From the NCBI RefSeq assembly GCF_965221685.1, contig NZ_OZ244907.1: 64,000 bases of DNA; one strand, given 5' to 3'. Below are positions 8,634 to 16,041 of this stretch, piece after piece. The notes beneath the pieces are model-generated. The model did no database searches. It saw only the letters and a program-made list of their open reading frames with translations, and was not told where the DNA came from. Numbering within the stretch: position 1 is the stretch's first letter; every line of letters begins with the position of its first letter. A program made the position numbers and the translations under genes. The DNA comes from Palauibacter sp022826685 (GTDB taxonomy: Bacteria; Gemmatimonadota; Gemmatimonadetes; Palauibacterales; Palauibacteraceae).

Positions 8634-9440
8634 TCAGTAGAGTTCGAGCAGATCCAGGATCGGGACCCTCAGTAGCGCCGACCGGCCCGTCCGGACCCTC
8701 ACGAGCACGTCGAGGGTCTGGAGGGGCCGGAGTTTTTCGGCCGCGGCCAGCAAGTCGGGAGGGACGGCGATGTAGACCAGGCCGTCCCCGGGGTCGGGGG
8801 CCCGCGCGAGCAGGAAGGGCTCCCCCTCGTAGAAGTCGATCCGTTCCGGTTCGGCCCGTTCCAGCGACAGGAACCGGACGGTCCAGCGGAGGCGCGCGCC
8901 GGCATGGTCATCCGGGTTCGCGCGCAGATCCGCGGCCGAGACGCCGGCCAGGAAGCCGGCTTCGCCACCGGCGGAGTCGGTCGCCCCGAGCGCGGCCTCG
9001 CGTACCCAGCCCGAGCGGCGAACGCGGCTCCAATCCCCCCGCTCCTCCAGCCGGTCGACGAGGAAGCCCTCCAGGAGAAGCCCGGTCACGGATCCGGCGG
9101 GTTCGGACCTGAGACGTTCGCCTCCCCGGCTGGCGATGACGCCGTTGTGGCCCTCCCGCGTGGACGGCGCGACCGAGCCGGACGGGACCCACCCCTCGAT
9201 CTCCACCTCCGCCCAGATCCCTTCCGTACGCTTGAGGATGACCGGCGTGCGCAGCGCGAGTTCGGCCAACCGGCGGCCGTCCGCCGTCCTCCGAAAGACC
9301 TCGCCGTCGATGACGACCTCGCGCACCTGTGCGGCCGCGTGGGGCGGCGCGTACGCACACACCAGGACGACCGGCAGGAGAAGCCGGTGTCGCAGGCGAC
9401 CGCGACGAGACGTTTTTCTGGTTAGGACCCGGTCCTCCAC
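8634..9440 (-). CDS. Secreted protein with SH3-like domains
   Basis: This 268-residue exported protein has an Arg-rich N-terminus and a hydrophobic core (LLLPVVLVCAYA) ending at about HAAAQ. The mature part has two SH3-like stretches, ending in WAEVEIEGWVPSGSV and WSRVRRSGWVREAALG, the usual pattern of bacterial SH3 domains that bind cell-wall or protein ligands. The C-terminal half (about 165-268) is not recognised. The gene converges on the TPR gene and is divergent from the barrel gene at 9541. Start at 9440 gives the signal peptide; no Shine-Dalgarno was seen. Confidence 0.7.
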   Translation of the reverse strand: MEDRVLTRKTSRRGRLRHRLLLPVVLVCAYAPPHAAAQVREVVIDGEVFRRTADGRRLAELALRTPVILKRTEGIWAEVEIEGWVPSGSVAPSTREGHNGVIASRGGERLRSEPAGSVTGLLLEGFLVDRLEERGDWSRVRRSGWVREAALGATDSAGGEAGFLAGVSAADLRANPDDHAGARLRWTVRFLSLERAEPERIDFYEGEPFLLARAPDPGDGLVYIAVPPDLLAAAEKLRPLQTLDVLVRVRTGRSALLRVPILDLLELY

Positions 9441-9540
9441 CTACATTCCCCGCGCCGTGACCCCGTCGCGAGGCTCGCGAGTTGGGGCCGTTCCCGTTCG
9501 AGATCCGACTCATCCAAGATATGGAATCCGCGTCAACCCA

Positions 9541-10263
9541 GTGTCAAACAGACTGATCCTCGTCGTCGGCCTCGCCCTGCTCGCCGCAGCCCCGGCGACG
9601 CTCGAGGCGCAGGCCGAACGCATCGACTCACCCTTCCGCTGGCGCGAGAAGGGCTTCCGCGTCGGCCTTTTCGGGGGCCATCACGCGGGGAACCGGGGGC
9701 GGCTCGAGTTCGCGCAGGGGCCCACCAACGTCGCGGGCGCGAGAATGCGCGTCCGGGCATCGAGTCCCCTTTCCCTCGAGCTTGGCGCAACGTACGGGGC
9801 GGCGGACCGATGGACGCTGGACGTCCTCGACCCGGCGGGACCGATGGTCGTCGACACCGTCGCCGCGGGCTGGCTGCGGGCCGACCTCGGCGCGCAGATC
9901 GGCCTCACCGGAGCGCGGACCTGGAACGGGATCCACCCCTACGGGCTCATCGGCGGCGGCTTCGTGTTCGGGGTCGACGAGGGCGCCTCCGAGTTCCTCG
10001 CCGACCAGGCGCTCGAACCCTTCAGGTACGACATCTCCACCGCACCGCACATCTTCGTGGGGCTGGGGTTCGAGATCTTTCCGTCGGAGACGATCGGGAT
10101 CGGCTTCGAGGTCCGCGACTACCTGGTCCGCGTCACGTCTCCGGACGGATTCCTCTTCGGGACGACCCTGGACCTGTTCGAAGCCTCCGGAGCGCCGGCG
10201 CCGCAGGGCTCCGTGTGGGGCCACAACCCGGAGTTCAGCATCTCCATCTGGTACTACTTCTAG
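9541..10263 (+). CDS. Outer-membrane beta-barrel protein
   Basis: The 240-residue product has a signal peptide (SNRLILVVGLALLAAAPATL, cleavage after EAQ). Alternating polar and hydrophobic strands follow, such as FRVGLFGGHHAG, LSLELGATYGAADRW, GIHPYGLIGGGFVFG and IGIGFEVRDYLVRV. It ends in SISIWYYF, with the C-terminal Phe typical of BAM substrates. It resembles the small OmpA/OmpX-type barrels called outer membrane beta-barrel proteins. GTG 9541 gives the correct signal peptide; a longer frame begins at 9136 but is antisense to the SH3 gene. Confidence 0.75.
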   Translation: MSNRLILVVGLALLAAAPATLEAQAERIDSPFRWREKGFRVGLFGGHHAGNRGRLEFAQGPTNVAGARMRVRASSPLSLELGATYGAADRWTLDVLDPAGPMVVDTVAAGWLRADLGAQIGLTGARTWNGIHPYGLIGGGFVFGVDEGASEFLADQALEPFRYDISTAPHIFVGLGFEIFPSETIGIGFEVRDYLVRVTSPDGFLFGTTLDLFEASGAPAPQGSVWGHNPEFSISIWYYF

Positions 10264-10295
10264 CTTTCGGTGGCGCATCCTCTCGGCGGTGAGAC

Positions 10296-11546
10296 ATGAA
10301 CGACGCGGACTGGATCTCCTTTGACGAGGCCCTCGCTCTCGTGCTGGACGCCGTATCGCCGCTGGAGACGGAGCGCGTTCCGCTTTCCGTCGCCCTCGGC
10401 CGCTCCCTCGCTCGCGACGCGAAAGCCGTCGCCCCCCATCCGCCCTGGGACAACAGCGCCATGGACGGATTCGCCGTGCGGATCGACGAGGTTCGCGGCG
10501 CGAGCCCGGAACGGCCCGTGGTCCTTCCGATCTCCGACGACATCCCGGCCGGCGCCTTTCCGAGCGGGCCGCTGAAGCCCGGCTCCGTGGCGCGCGTGAT
10601 GACGGGGGCGCCGGTGCCGGAGGGCGCCACGGGCGTCGTCCGCGTGGAGCACACGGACGGAGGCCCGGACGAGCGCGTGAGCATATTCGACGATGCGGAC
10701 GGGGAGCGGCACATCCGTTTCCTCGGGGAGGACGTGAAGGCGGGCGACACGGTGGTGGGGCGTGGCGAGGAGCTTGGGGCGGCGGCGGTGGCGCTGCTCG
10801 CGTCGGCCGGCCTCGACCACGTGGATGTAGGCCGGCGACCCCGCGTCGGCGTGCTCGCGAACGGAGACGAACTCGCGGACTTCGATGAATTCGACGAGGT
10901 GCGGGCCGGGCGGAAGATCATGAACTCGAACGGGCACGCGCTGGCCGCCCAGATCGCGGATTCCGGGGCGGAAGCGGTGCCGCTCGGCATCGCCCGGGAC
11001 GATCCGGACGACCTGCACCGTTGTCTCGCGCGGGCCGGAGCCTGCGACGCGATCGTCTCCGCGGCCGGCGTGAGCGTCGGCGAACACGACTATGTGAAGC
11101 AGGTACTCGACGAACTCGGCTTCGAGCGCTCCTTCTGGCGCCTGCGGATGCGCCCCGGCAGCGCCGCTGTCTTCGGCCTGCTCGGCGGCCGGCCGTTCTG
11201 GGGCGTCCCGGGCAACCCGGCCTCGGCGCTCGTCACCTACGAAACGCTCGTAAGGCCGGCGATCCGCAAGATGGCGGGCTTCGCGCGCCCCTGCCGGCGA
11301 CCGCTGCAGTGCGTCGCGGCACACGACCTGCGCGGGCCCCGGGACGTGCTCTCGTTCGTGCGGGTGCTCATCGGATCCGCCGAGTCCGGCGTTCTCACGG
11401 CTCGCCTGAGCGGTCCGCAGGGTTCGGGCAACCTGGGATCCATGCTGGCCGACGGGCTGCTCGCGATCCCCGTCGGGACGGACGCCATAGGCGCCGGGGA
11501 TCGCGTCGACGTGATTCCGCTCAGGGAGTGGGCGAGTCCCGCCTGA
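10296..11546 (+). CDS. moeA: Molybdopterin molybdotransferase MoeA
   Basis: The 416-residue protein has the MoeA architecture: an N-terminal domain with SMDGFAV-like NSAMDGFAVR (51-60), MTGAPVPEGATGVVRVEHT, the MogA-like domain with NSNGHALAAQ and AAGVSVGEHDYV, and the late RMRPGSAAVFG and GVPGNPASAL motifs. It inserts molybdate into adenylylated molybdopterin in the cytoplasm during Moco synthesis. The start ATG follows a weak GGTGAG. No other Moco gene lies next to it, but an XdhC-family gene is 4.5 kb downstream. A hairpin follows at 11562. Confidence 0.95.
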   Translation: MNDADWISFDEALALVLDAVSPLETERVPLSVALGRSLARDAKAVAPHPPWDNSAMDGFAVRIDEVRGASPERPVVLPISDDIPAGAFPSGPLKPGSVARVMTGAPVPEGATGVVRVEHTDGGPDERVSIFDDADGERHIRFLGEDVKAGDTVVGRGEELGAAAVALLASAGLDHVDVGRRPRVGVLANGDELADFDEFDEVRAGRKIMNSNGHALAAQIADSGAEAVPLGIARDDPDDLHRCLARAGACDAIVSAAGVSVGEHDYVKQVLDELGFERSFWRLRMRPGSAAVFGLLGGRPFWGVPGNPASALVTYETLVRPAIRKMAGFARPCRRPLQCVAAHDLRGPRDVLSFVRVLIGSAESGVLTARLSGPQGSGNLGSMLADGLLAIPVGTDAIGAGDRVDVIPLREWASPA

Positions 11547-11561
11547 CGCGGGGTTCCGCCA

Positions 11562-11582
11562 CGGGCGGCCGGACCGCCCGTC
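11562..11582. terminator. GC-rich hairpin between convergent genes
   Basis: ACGGGCGG (11562-11569), five loop bases, then CCGCCCGT (11575-11582), a perfect 8-bp stem between the convergent ends of moeA (11546) and the FabH-like gene (11586). There is no T-run, so it may need Rho or act as an mRNA 3' end stabiliser. Confidence 0.4.
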
Positions 11583-11585
11583 GAA

Positions 11586-12668
11586 TCAGATGCGGACGAC
11601 CGCCGCCGCCATCGTGTAGCCGCCGCCGATCGAGGTGAGCACGATCGTGGCCGGGTCCGGCACGGGTCCGTGCTTTCCGCGGACGACCTCATCGAGCGTC
11701 ACGGCGACGGTCGAGGCGGACATGTTGCCGTAGTTGACGATGTTGTGGACGACGCGCCCTTTCGGGAGTTCCAGCCTCTGCTCGAGGCCCTGCGTGATCC
11801 GCGCGTTCGCCTGGTGAGGAATCACGAAGTCCACGTGGGACCAGTCGAGACCCGCCTTCTGAAGCGCCTGATCGCCCACTTCGGCCATCTTGACGATCGC
11901 GTTGCGGACGATCCTTGGCCCGCCTTCCATGTGGAGAATGGGGATCCGGTCCCGATCGTCCCGCCAGCTCTGCCCGACGAGGTACAGCGGGTCGCGGGCA
12001 AACCAGCCGGACGCCGCCATCGGACCGAGCACGCCGTGGTCCGTTTCGCTCCGCTCGAGCACGACCGCCCCGGCTCCGTCGCCGAAGAGCACGGCCGTCC
12101 GCACGTCCGTGTAGTCCACGAGGCGCGTGAGGGCGTCGCCCGAAACCACCAGGACCCGCTCCGCCATACCGCTGACGATCGCCGACCAGGCCGCCCCCAC
12201 GCCGTACACGAAGCCGGCGCAGGCCGCGTTGATCGCGAAGCCCCCCAATCGTGGATTCCCGATCTTCGTCGCCACGGTGCAGGCACTGTTCGGAACTTCG
12301 TCGGAGGGCGACACGGTCGCGACGTAGAGCTGATCGATCTCGTCCGGCTCGCGTCCGGCCGCCTTCAGCGCGGCGAGCCCCGCCCGGGCACACATGTCCT
12401 CGGTCGTCAGGTCGCTTTCCGGAGGGATCCGCCGGCGGGACCGGATGCCGGTCAACTGGTAGGCCCACTGATCGAAGACCTCGGAGGCCGATAGCCCGTT
12501 GACACCCTCGACACCTCTGAGCGCGGATCGCGCCTGCCCGGCGTCGAACGACTCGCGCAGCGTACCCATGGCGAGAAGCTGGAAGTTGTCGATGCTGTCC
12601 GGCGGCAGGTAGCTCCCGGTACCCGTGACCGCCGCGGTCACTCTGGCTGCCAAGGCCCTCTCCATCAT
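11586..12668 (-). CDS. FabH-like 3-oxoacyl-ACP synthase III family protein
   Basis: The 360-residue product is a thiolase-fold ketosynthase III. The catalytic triad is visible: Cys150 in NAACAGFVYG, His285 in VIPHQANARI and Asn315 in NYGNMSAST. FabH normally has its Cys near 112; here about 30 extra residues lie between GTGSYLPP and TGIRSRR (roughly 35-70). It condenses an acyl-CoA or acyl-thioester with malonyl-ACP, or serves a specialised lipid pathway; no fab genes are nearby. ATG 12668 is chosen because GTGSYLP near residue 16 matches the family start. A 13-bp tandem repeat covers the ribosome-site region. Confidence 0.9.
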   Translation of the reverse strand: MMERALAARVTAAVTGTGSYLPPDSIDNFQLLAMGTLRESFDAGQARSALRGVEGVNGLSASEVFDQWAYQLTGIRSRRRIPPESDLTTEDMCARAGLAALKAAGREPDEIDQLYVATVSPSDEVPNSACTVATKIGNPRLGGFAINAACAGFVYGVGAAWSAIVSGMAERVLVVSGDALTRLVDYTDVRTAVLFGDGAGAVVLERSETDHGVLGPMAASGWFARDPLYLVGQSWRDDRDRIPILHMEGGPRIVRNAIVKMAEVGDQALQKAGLDWSHVDFVIPHQANARITQGLEQRLELPKGRVVHNIVNYGNMSASTVAVTLDEVVRGKHGPVPDPATIVLTSIGGGYTMAAAVVRI

Positions 12669-12705
12669 CCGTGGGCGAGATCCGCGGGCGAGATCCGTGG
12701 GCCAG
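12667..12705 (-). repeat. Three tandem copies of a 13-bp unit at the FabH-like start
   Basis: ATCCGTGGGCGAG (12667-12679), ATCCGCGGGCGAG (12680-12692) and ATCCGTGGGCCAG (12693-12705), read on the plus strand, abut and overlap the ATG of the minus-strand FabH-like gene. The unit is not a multiple of three and replaces the normal Shine-Dalgarno zone. Confidence 0.85.
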
Positions 12706-12783
12706 CAGCCCATGGCGAAACCCTGCGTCGGCGGGCTCGGCCGCCGGAAAGTCCGAGAGTATACGGCAGAGACCGGGAGGGCT

Positions 12784-12811
12784 GCTAGTGTGGTGTCGCG
12801 GAAATCCGCCA
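12784..12811 (-). promoter_or_regulatory. 28-bp motif, copy A, upstream of the FabH-like gene
   Basis: On the minus strand this segment starts with TGGCG, has ATTTCCG in the middle and ends with ACACTAGC. It matches 25 of 28 positions with 42377-42404. It points toward the FabH-like start 115 bases away and covers the last codons of the preceding gene. It is possibly a promoter or operator shared by the two loci. Confidence 0.4.
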
Positions 12812-13522
12812 GCTGCGGGGAGGCGGGGAACGGGCCAGCAGGAGCCGCGCCGCGGCCGAGCGGGCCGCCTCCGCAAGCGTTCGAGTCGGGCACGGCCGGG
12901 TCGGCATCACGCGGGCGCACTCCCTCATGCTCGCCTGCGACCAGCAGGAGTCGGGCTGACCATCGCCGCACTCCCGAATGAGCAGTTTCACGCTGGCGGG
13001 CAGTCGGAGGACCGCGTCGCTGTCGAACTCCTCGGCCACCGCGTAGCGCAGGAGATCTTCGGCCAGACCCCGTTCCACGCCGGCGTCCAGCAACTCCTCG
13101 AGGGAGACGACCAGGAGAGCAAAATCGGCGCGATCACGTCCCAGCCGCATCAGAAGCTCGCGCCCCACGCCGCGGCGAAGGGCATCCGCGGCTTTCTCGA
13201 GCGCGATCGGCGCCGCCCCCGGACCGACGACGGACGCCGCATCCCGCAACTCCGCGGCGAAGGTGTCGACGGCGGCGAGGACGACCTCCGGAGACATCCC
13301 CTTCGCCACGCCCTCCATCGCCTTGTCGATCAGCAGACCTCGGGGCAGACCGTCCTGGACACCCGCCTCTATGACGGAAAGGGTACGCGCTGCATAAACC
13401 GCGCCCAGATGACGGCTGAAGCGCGCGCGCGCGTCCTGACCCGCAAGCGGCATCGCGAGCCCGAGTAGGATGGCGCCGAGGCACACGGCCGCGGGAGCAC
13501 GGCACCACAGGGCTTTTGCCAT
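12785..13522 (-). CDS. Hypothetical secreted protein linked to an ECF sigma operon
   Basis: The 245-residue protein has a signal peptide (ALWCRAPAAVCLGAILLGLA, cleavage near AGQ-DA). The mature part is mostly predicted alpha-helical, with repeated segments such as LPRGLLIDKAMEGVAKGMSPEVV and ERGLAEDLLRYAVAEEFDSD. Both have the pattern G(L)xxxLLxxAxxxG and may be two or three copies of one helical motif. Four Cys occur late in the protein. No family was recognised. It lies 16 bases after the anti-sigma gene and is probably cotranscribed, which suggests an envelope function under that sigma factor. Confidence 0.65.
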   Translation of the reverse strand: MAKALWCRAPAAVCLGAILLGLAMPLAGQDARARFSRHLGAVYAARTLSVIEAGVQDGLPRGLLIDKAMEGVAKGMSPEVVLAAVDTFAAELRDAASVVGPGAAPIALEKAADALRRGVGRELLMRLGRDRADFALLVVSLEELLDAGVERGLAEDLLRYAVAEEFDSDAVLRLPASVKLLIRECGDGQPDSCWSQASMRECARVMPTRPCPTRTLAEAARSAAARLLLARSPPPRSWRISATPH

Positions 13523-13538
13523 GAGCTGCCTGCTCAGG

Positions 13539-14180
13539 CTAGGGGGCCAGCGAGCGGGCGCCCGCGCCGCCCGTGATGGCGATCACGGCATTCTGGTTGC
13601 CGTAACCGTCCTCCACATAACGTTCCGCGTGCGGATCCGTGATCCAGGTCTCGCCGTCCACGAGGAACATGTACTTGTGCACGCCGGGCGGGAGCTTCAC
13701 CCGGCCGGTCCACACGCCGGTCCCGTAGGGATCGGCCAGCGCGACCTCCGGCTGCCAGTCGTTGAAGTCGCCCGCAACGTGGACCGACGCCGCGCCGGGC
13801 GCCTCGAGACGGAACTGCACGTAGTGGACTTCTTCACCCACGAGCGCCGTCGCCGCCCCCGCCGGCTCGGTGTATACGTTCTCCCGCGGCAAGAGGAAGA
13901 ACGTTGCAAGCACGGCCGCAGCCGCGAGTCCCAGCCACGGCCGGACGCGCACGGAGCGGGGATGCACCCACCAATCCACGAGACTCGGCAAGGGCCGGCG
14001 CCTCTCCTGGCGAACCTCGGCCATGACCCTCGACTCGAGTCCGACCGGAGCTCCCTGCACCCCCGAATCCCGCACGTCCGACAGGAGGGCATCCCACCGC
14101 TCGCCTTCCCTGCGAAACTCCCGCGAGAGTTCCGACCGGTCGATTTCTCCATCCAGGTACAGCTTCAGATCGTCGTTCAT
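13539..14180 (-). CDS. Membrane anti-sigma factor-like protein with glycogen-binding-type (CBM48/AMPK) domain
   Basis: Residues 1-60 resemble the N-terminus of anti-sigma factors (NDDLKLYLDGEIDRSELSREF). One membrane segment lies at about 81-98 (PWLGLAAAAVLATFFLLP). Residues about 118-206 form a CBM48/AMPK-beta early-set domain: VHVAGDFNDWQPE, GVWTGRVKLPPGVHKYMFLV and ITDPHAERYVEDGYGNQNAV. The topology places this carbohydrate-binding-type domain outside the cytoplasm. The start ATG overlaps the TGA of the sigma gene (ATGA), the usual arrangement for a cognate pair. It probably holds the sigma factor inactive until an envelope signal is sensed. Glycan binding is an inference. Confidence 0.75.
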   Translation of the reverse strand: MNDDLKLYLDGEIDRSELSREFRREGERWDALLSDVRDSGVQGAPVGLESRVMAEVRQERRRPLPSLVDWWVHPRSVRVRPWLGLAAAAVLATFFLLPRENVYTEPAGAATALVGEEVHYVQFRLEAPGAASVHVAGDFNDWQPEVALADPYGTGVWTGRVKLPPGVHKYMFLVDGETWITDPHAERYVEDGYGNQNAVIAITGGAGARSLAP

Positions 14181-14692
14181 CGGTAGTTCTCTAACAGCAC
14201 CTGTAACTGATCCCGAGCCCGATGGACGCGCATCTTCAACGCGGACACCGACGCTCCAAGTCTCTCAGCCATCTCTTCGTACGACCAGCCCTCGACGTGC
14301 TTGAGGACGAAAGCTTCACGCTGTTCTTCGCTCAGCGACTGCAAGGCCCGGTATATCTGCTCCCGTATTTCCGCCCGTTCGGCGCGCGCCTCGGGAAGAC
14401 CCCGCGTCGCCGTCAGCGGGCCGGCCGCCTCCAGCGACACCTCCCGCCGTGCCCGCCCCTTCAACTGATCCTTGCACAGGTTGACGGCGATTCGAAACAA
14501 CCAGCCTCCCACCCGTTCCCGGTCACGGCAGCGGTCGAGGCTCCGAAAGCCGCGAATGAACGTGCGCTGCACGATATCCGCGGCGTCGTCCGCGCGCCCG
14601 GTCATGCGCTCCGCGTAGCGGTACAGCACGTCCTTGTACCGGCGCACGAGAACCCCGTACGCCTCGCGATCGCCTTCGATTACGGCGGTCAC
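14177..14692 (-). CDS. ECF-type RNA polymerase sigma factor
   Basis: The 171-residue protein has sigma region 2 (FRSLDRCRDRERVGGWLFRI, DDAADIVQRTFIRGF) and region 4 with a helix-turn-helix (LSEEQREAFVLKHVEGWSYE, MAERLGASVSALKMRVHRAR). No extra domain is present. It is followed by its probable anti-sigma gene with a 4-base overlap, so it is likely released on an extracytoplasmic signal. GTG 14692 places VIEGDREAYGVLVRRY at the normal distance; the frame is open further upstream but has no ATG or GTG. A GGAAC about 150 bases upstream could be part of an autoregulated promoter, but this is weak. Confidence 0.92.
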   Translation of the reverse strand: MTAVIEGDREAYGVLVRRYKDVLYRYAERMTGRADDAADIVQRTFIRGFRSLDRCRDRERVGGWLFRIAVNLCKDQLKGRARREVSLEAAGPLTATRGLPEARAERAEIREQIYRALQSLSEEQREAFVLKHVEGWSYEEMAERLGASVSALKMRVHRARDQLQVLLENYR

Positions 14693-14889
14693 GACATCCG
14701 CGTCGCTCGGTTCATCGTCCGGAACCCGACCCTCCGGCCCGATCCGAAAGATCTTCTCTTCGTGAATAAGACGACCTCTATGGCTTCGCGGTCACTCGAC
14801 CCGCCATCGGCCCGCAACCCTTTTCGTTCGTGATCAGGATCGGCAGTTCCAACTTAGCGGAACGGTGATCCCCCAACTACCTTTGAGGC

Positions 14890-16005
14890 GTGAACGCCGG
14901 GAACGCTGCCACCCACGCGCCGGACCTTTCCGATCTCCGCACTCCGGCGCTTGTCCTCGATCTCGATGTCCTGGAGAACAACCTCCGGGTCATGCAGGAA
15001 CGCACGGACGCCCTCGGCGTTCGGCTTCGCCCCCACGTGAAGACGCACAAATGCGTGGAGATCGCCGAACTCCAGCGATCGCGCGGCGCGTCGGGCATCG
15101 CCGTTTCCACGCTCGCGGAGGCCCGGATCTTCGCGGAGGCGGGCTTCGACGACATCCTGTGGGCCTTTCCCCTCAATCTCTCACGGATCGGCGAGGCGGC
15201 CGCCCTCTCCCGGCGCGTCGAACTCGGCGTGACGGTGGACTCCCTCACGGCCGTCGAAGCACTCGAAGCCGCGGGCGTTCTCTTCCCGGTATGGCTCGAA
15301 ATCGACTGTGGCTACGGGCGCTCCGGCGTCCCGCACGACAGCGGCCGGGTCGTCGAGATCGCGAGTCGGATCTCACGCGCTGGCCGGCTCTCGCTGCGCG
15401 GCTGCCTCACCCACGCCGGCCACACCTACCATGCGGATTCGCCCGCAGCCATCGCCGCGCTGGCGGAGGAGGAGCGGCGGGCGATGGTCGAGGTGGGACG
15501 CGCGCTCCGCGCGGCGGGGCTCGAACCGGGCGTGCTCTCGCTCGGTTCGACCCCCGGGATGAGCCGGGTCGAGACGCTGGAGGGGGTCGACGAAGCCCGG
15601 CCGGGAAACTACGCGCTTTACGACTACACCCAGACGCGGCTGGGATCGTGCGCGGTGAGCGACTGCGCGGTCACGGTGCTCGCGACGGTCGTCTCCGCGC
15701 GCCAAGGATCCGACGGGGCGATCGCGGACTGCGGCGCGCTCGCCCTGTCCAAGGATATGGGGCCGGACGACCCGCCTCATTACGGCCGCCTCTTCCGCGA
15801 CACGTCCGGACGGGAGCTGAGCGACCATCGCGTGAGCTCCGTGAGCCAGGAACACGGGCGCCTGTCCGGGCGGTTCGTCGTCGGCGAGAAGGTCCGCGTC
15901 CTTCCGAATCACGCCTGCCTCACGGTCGCGCACTTCGATCGCTTCGAGGTCGTGCGGGGGCGGCGCGTGGTGGACCGGTGGAAGATCCGGCGCGCGCGCG
16001 ACTGA
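14890..16005 (+). CDS. PLP enzyme of the D-serine dehydratase / D-threonine aldolase family
   Basis: The 371-residue protein is a fold-type III (alanine racemase-like) PLP enzyme. The Schiff-base lysine is in RPHVKTHK (Lys51). LSLGSTPGMSRV binds phosphate. The metal site PNHAC (His341, Cys343) has the His-x-Cys pattern of zinc D-serine dehydratases (DSD1 type) rather than the His-x-Asp of D-threonine aldolases. It probably deaminates or cleaves a D-hydroxy-amino acid. GTG 14890 is the start; the gene is divergent from the ECF sigma gene and converges on xdhC. Confidence 0.9.
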   Translation: MNAGNAATHAPDLSDLRTPALVLDLDVLENNLRVMQERTDALGVRLRPHVKTHKCVEIAELQRSRGASGIAVSTLAEARIFAEAGFDDILWAFPLNLSRIGEAAALSRRVELGVTVDSLTAVEALEAAGVLFPVWLEIDCGYGRSGVPHDSGRVVEIASRISRAGRLSLRGCLTHAGHTYHADSPAAIAALAEEERRAMVEVGRALRAAGLEPGVLSLGSTPGMSRVETLEGVDEARPGNYALYDYTQTRLGSCAVSDCAVTVLATVVSARQGSDGAIADCGALALSKDMGPDDPPHYGRLFRDTSGRELSDHRVSSVSQEHGRLSGRFVVGEKVRVLPNHACLTVAHFDRFEVVRGRRVVDRWKIRRARD

Positions 16006-16020
16006 ACGCGACTGAACCGG

Positions 16021-16038
16021 CGGCGCGATCCCGCGCCG
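16021..16038. terminator. Hairpin between convergent PLP-enzyme and xdhC genes
   Basis: CGGCGCG (16021-16027), loop ATCC, CGCGCCG (16032-16038), a perfect 7-bp GC stem in the 36-base gap between two convergent genes. There is no T-run. Confidence 0.45.
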
Positions 16039-16041
16039 GCG

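Noticed and set aside
12667..12705. CRISPR-like array
   Set aside because: Thirteen-base direct tandem copies with no spacers.
12716..12736. Second MITE end near the FabH-like gene
   Set aside because: Similar to the inner part of the MITE end for about 20 bases, but the outer ACAGTCCGTGG is missing, so it may be chance.
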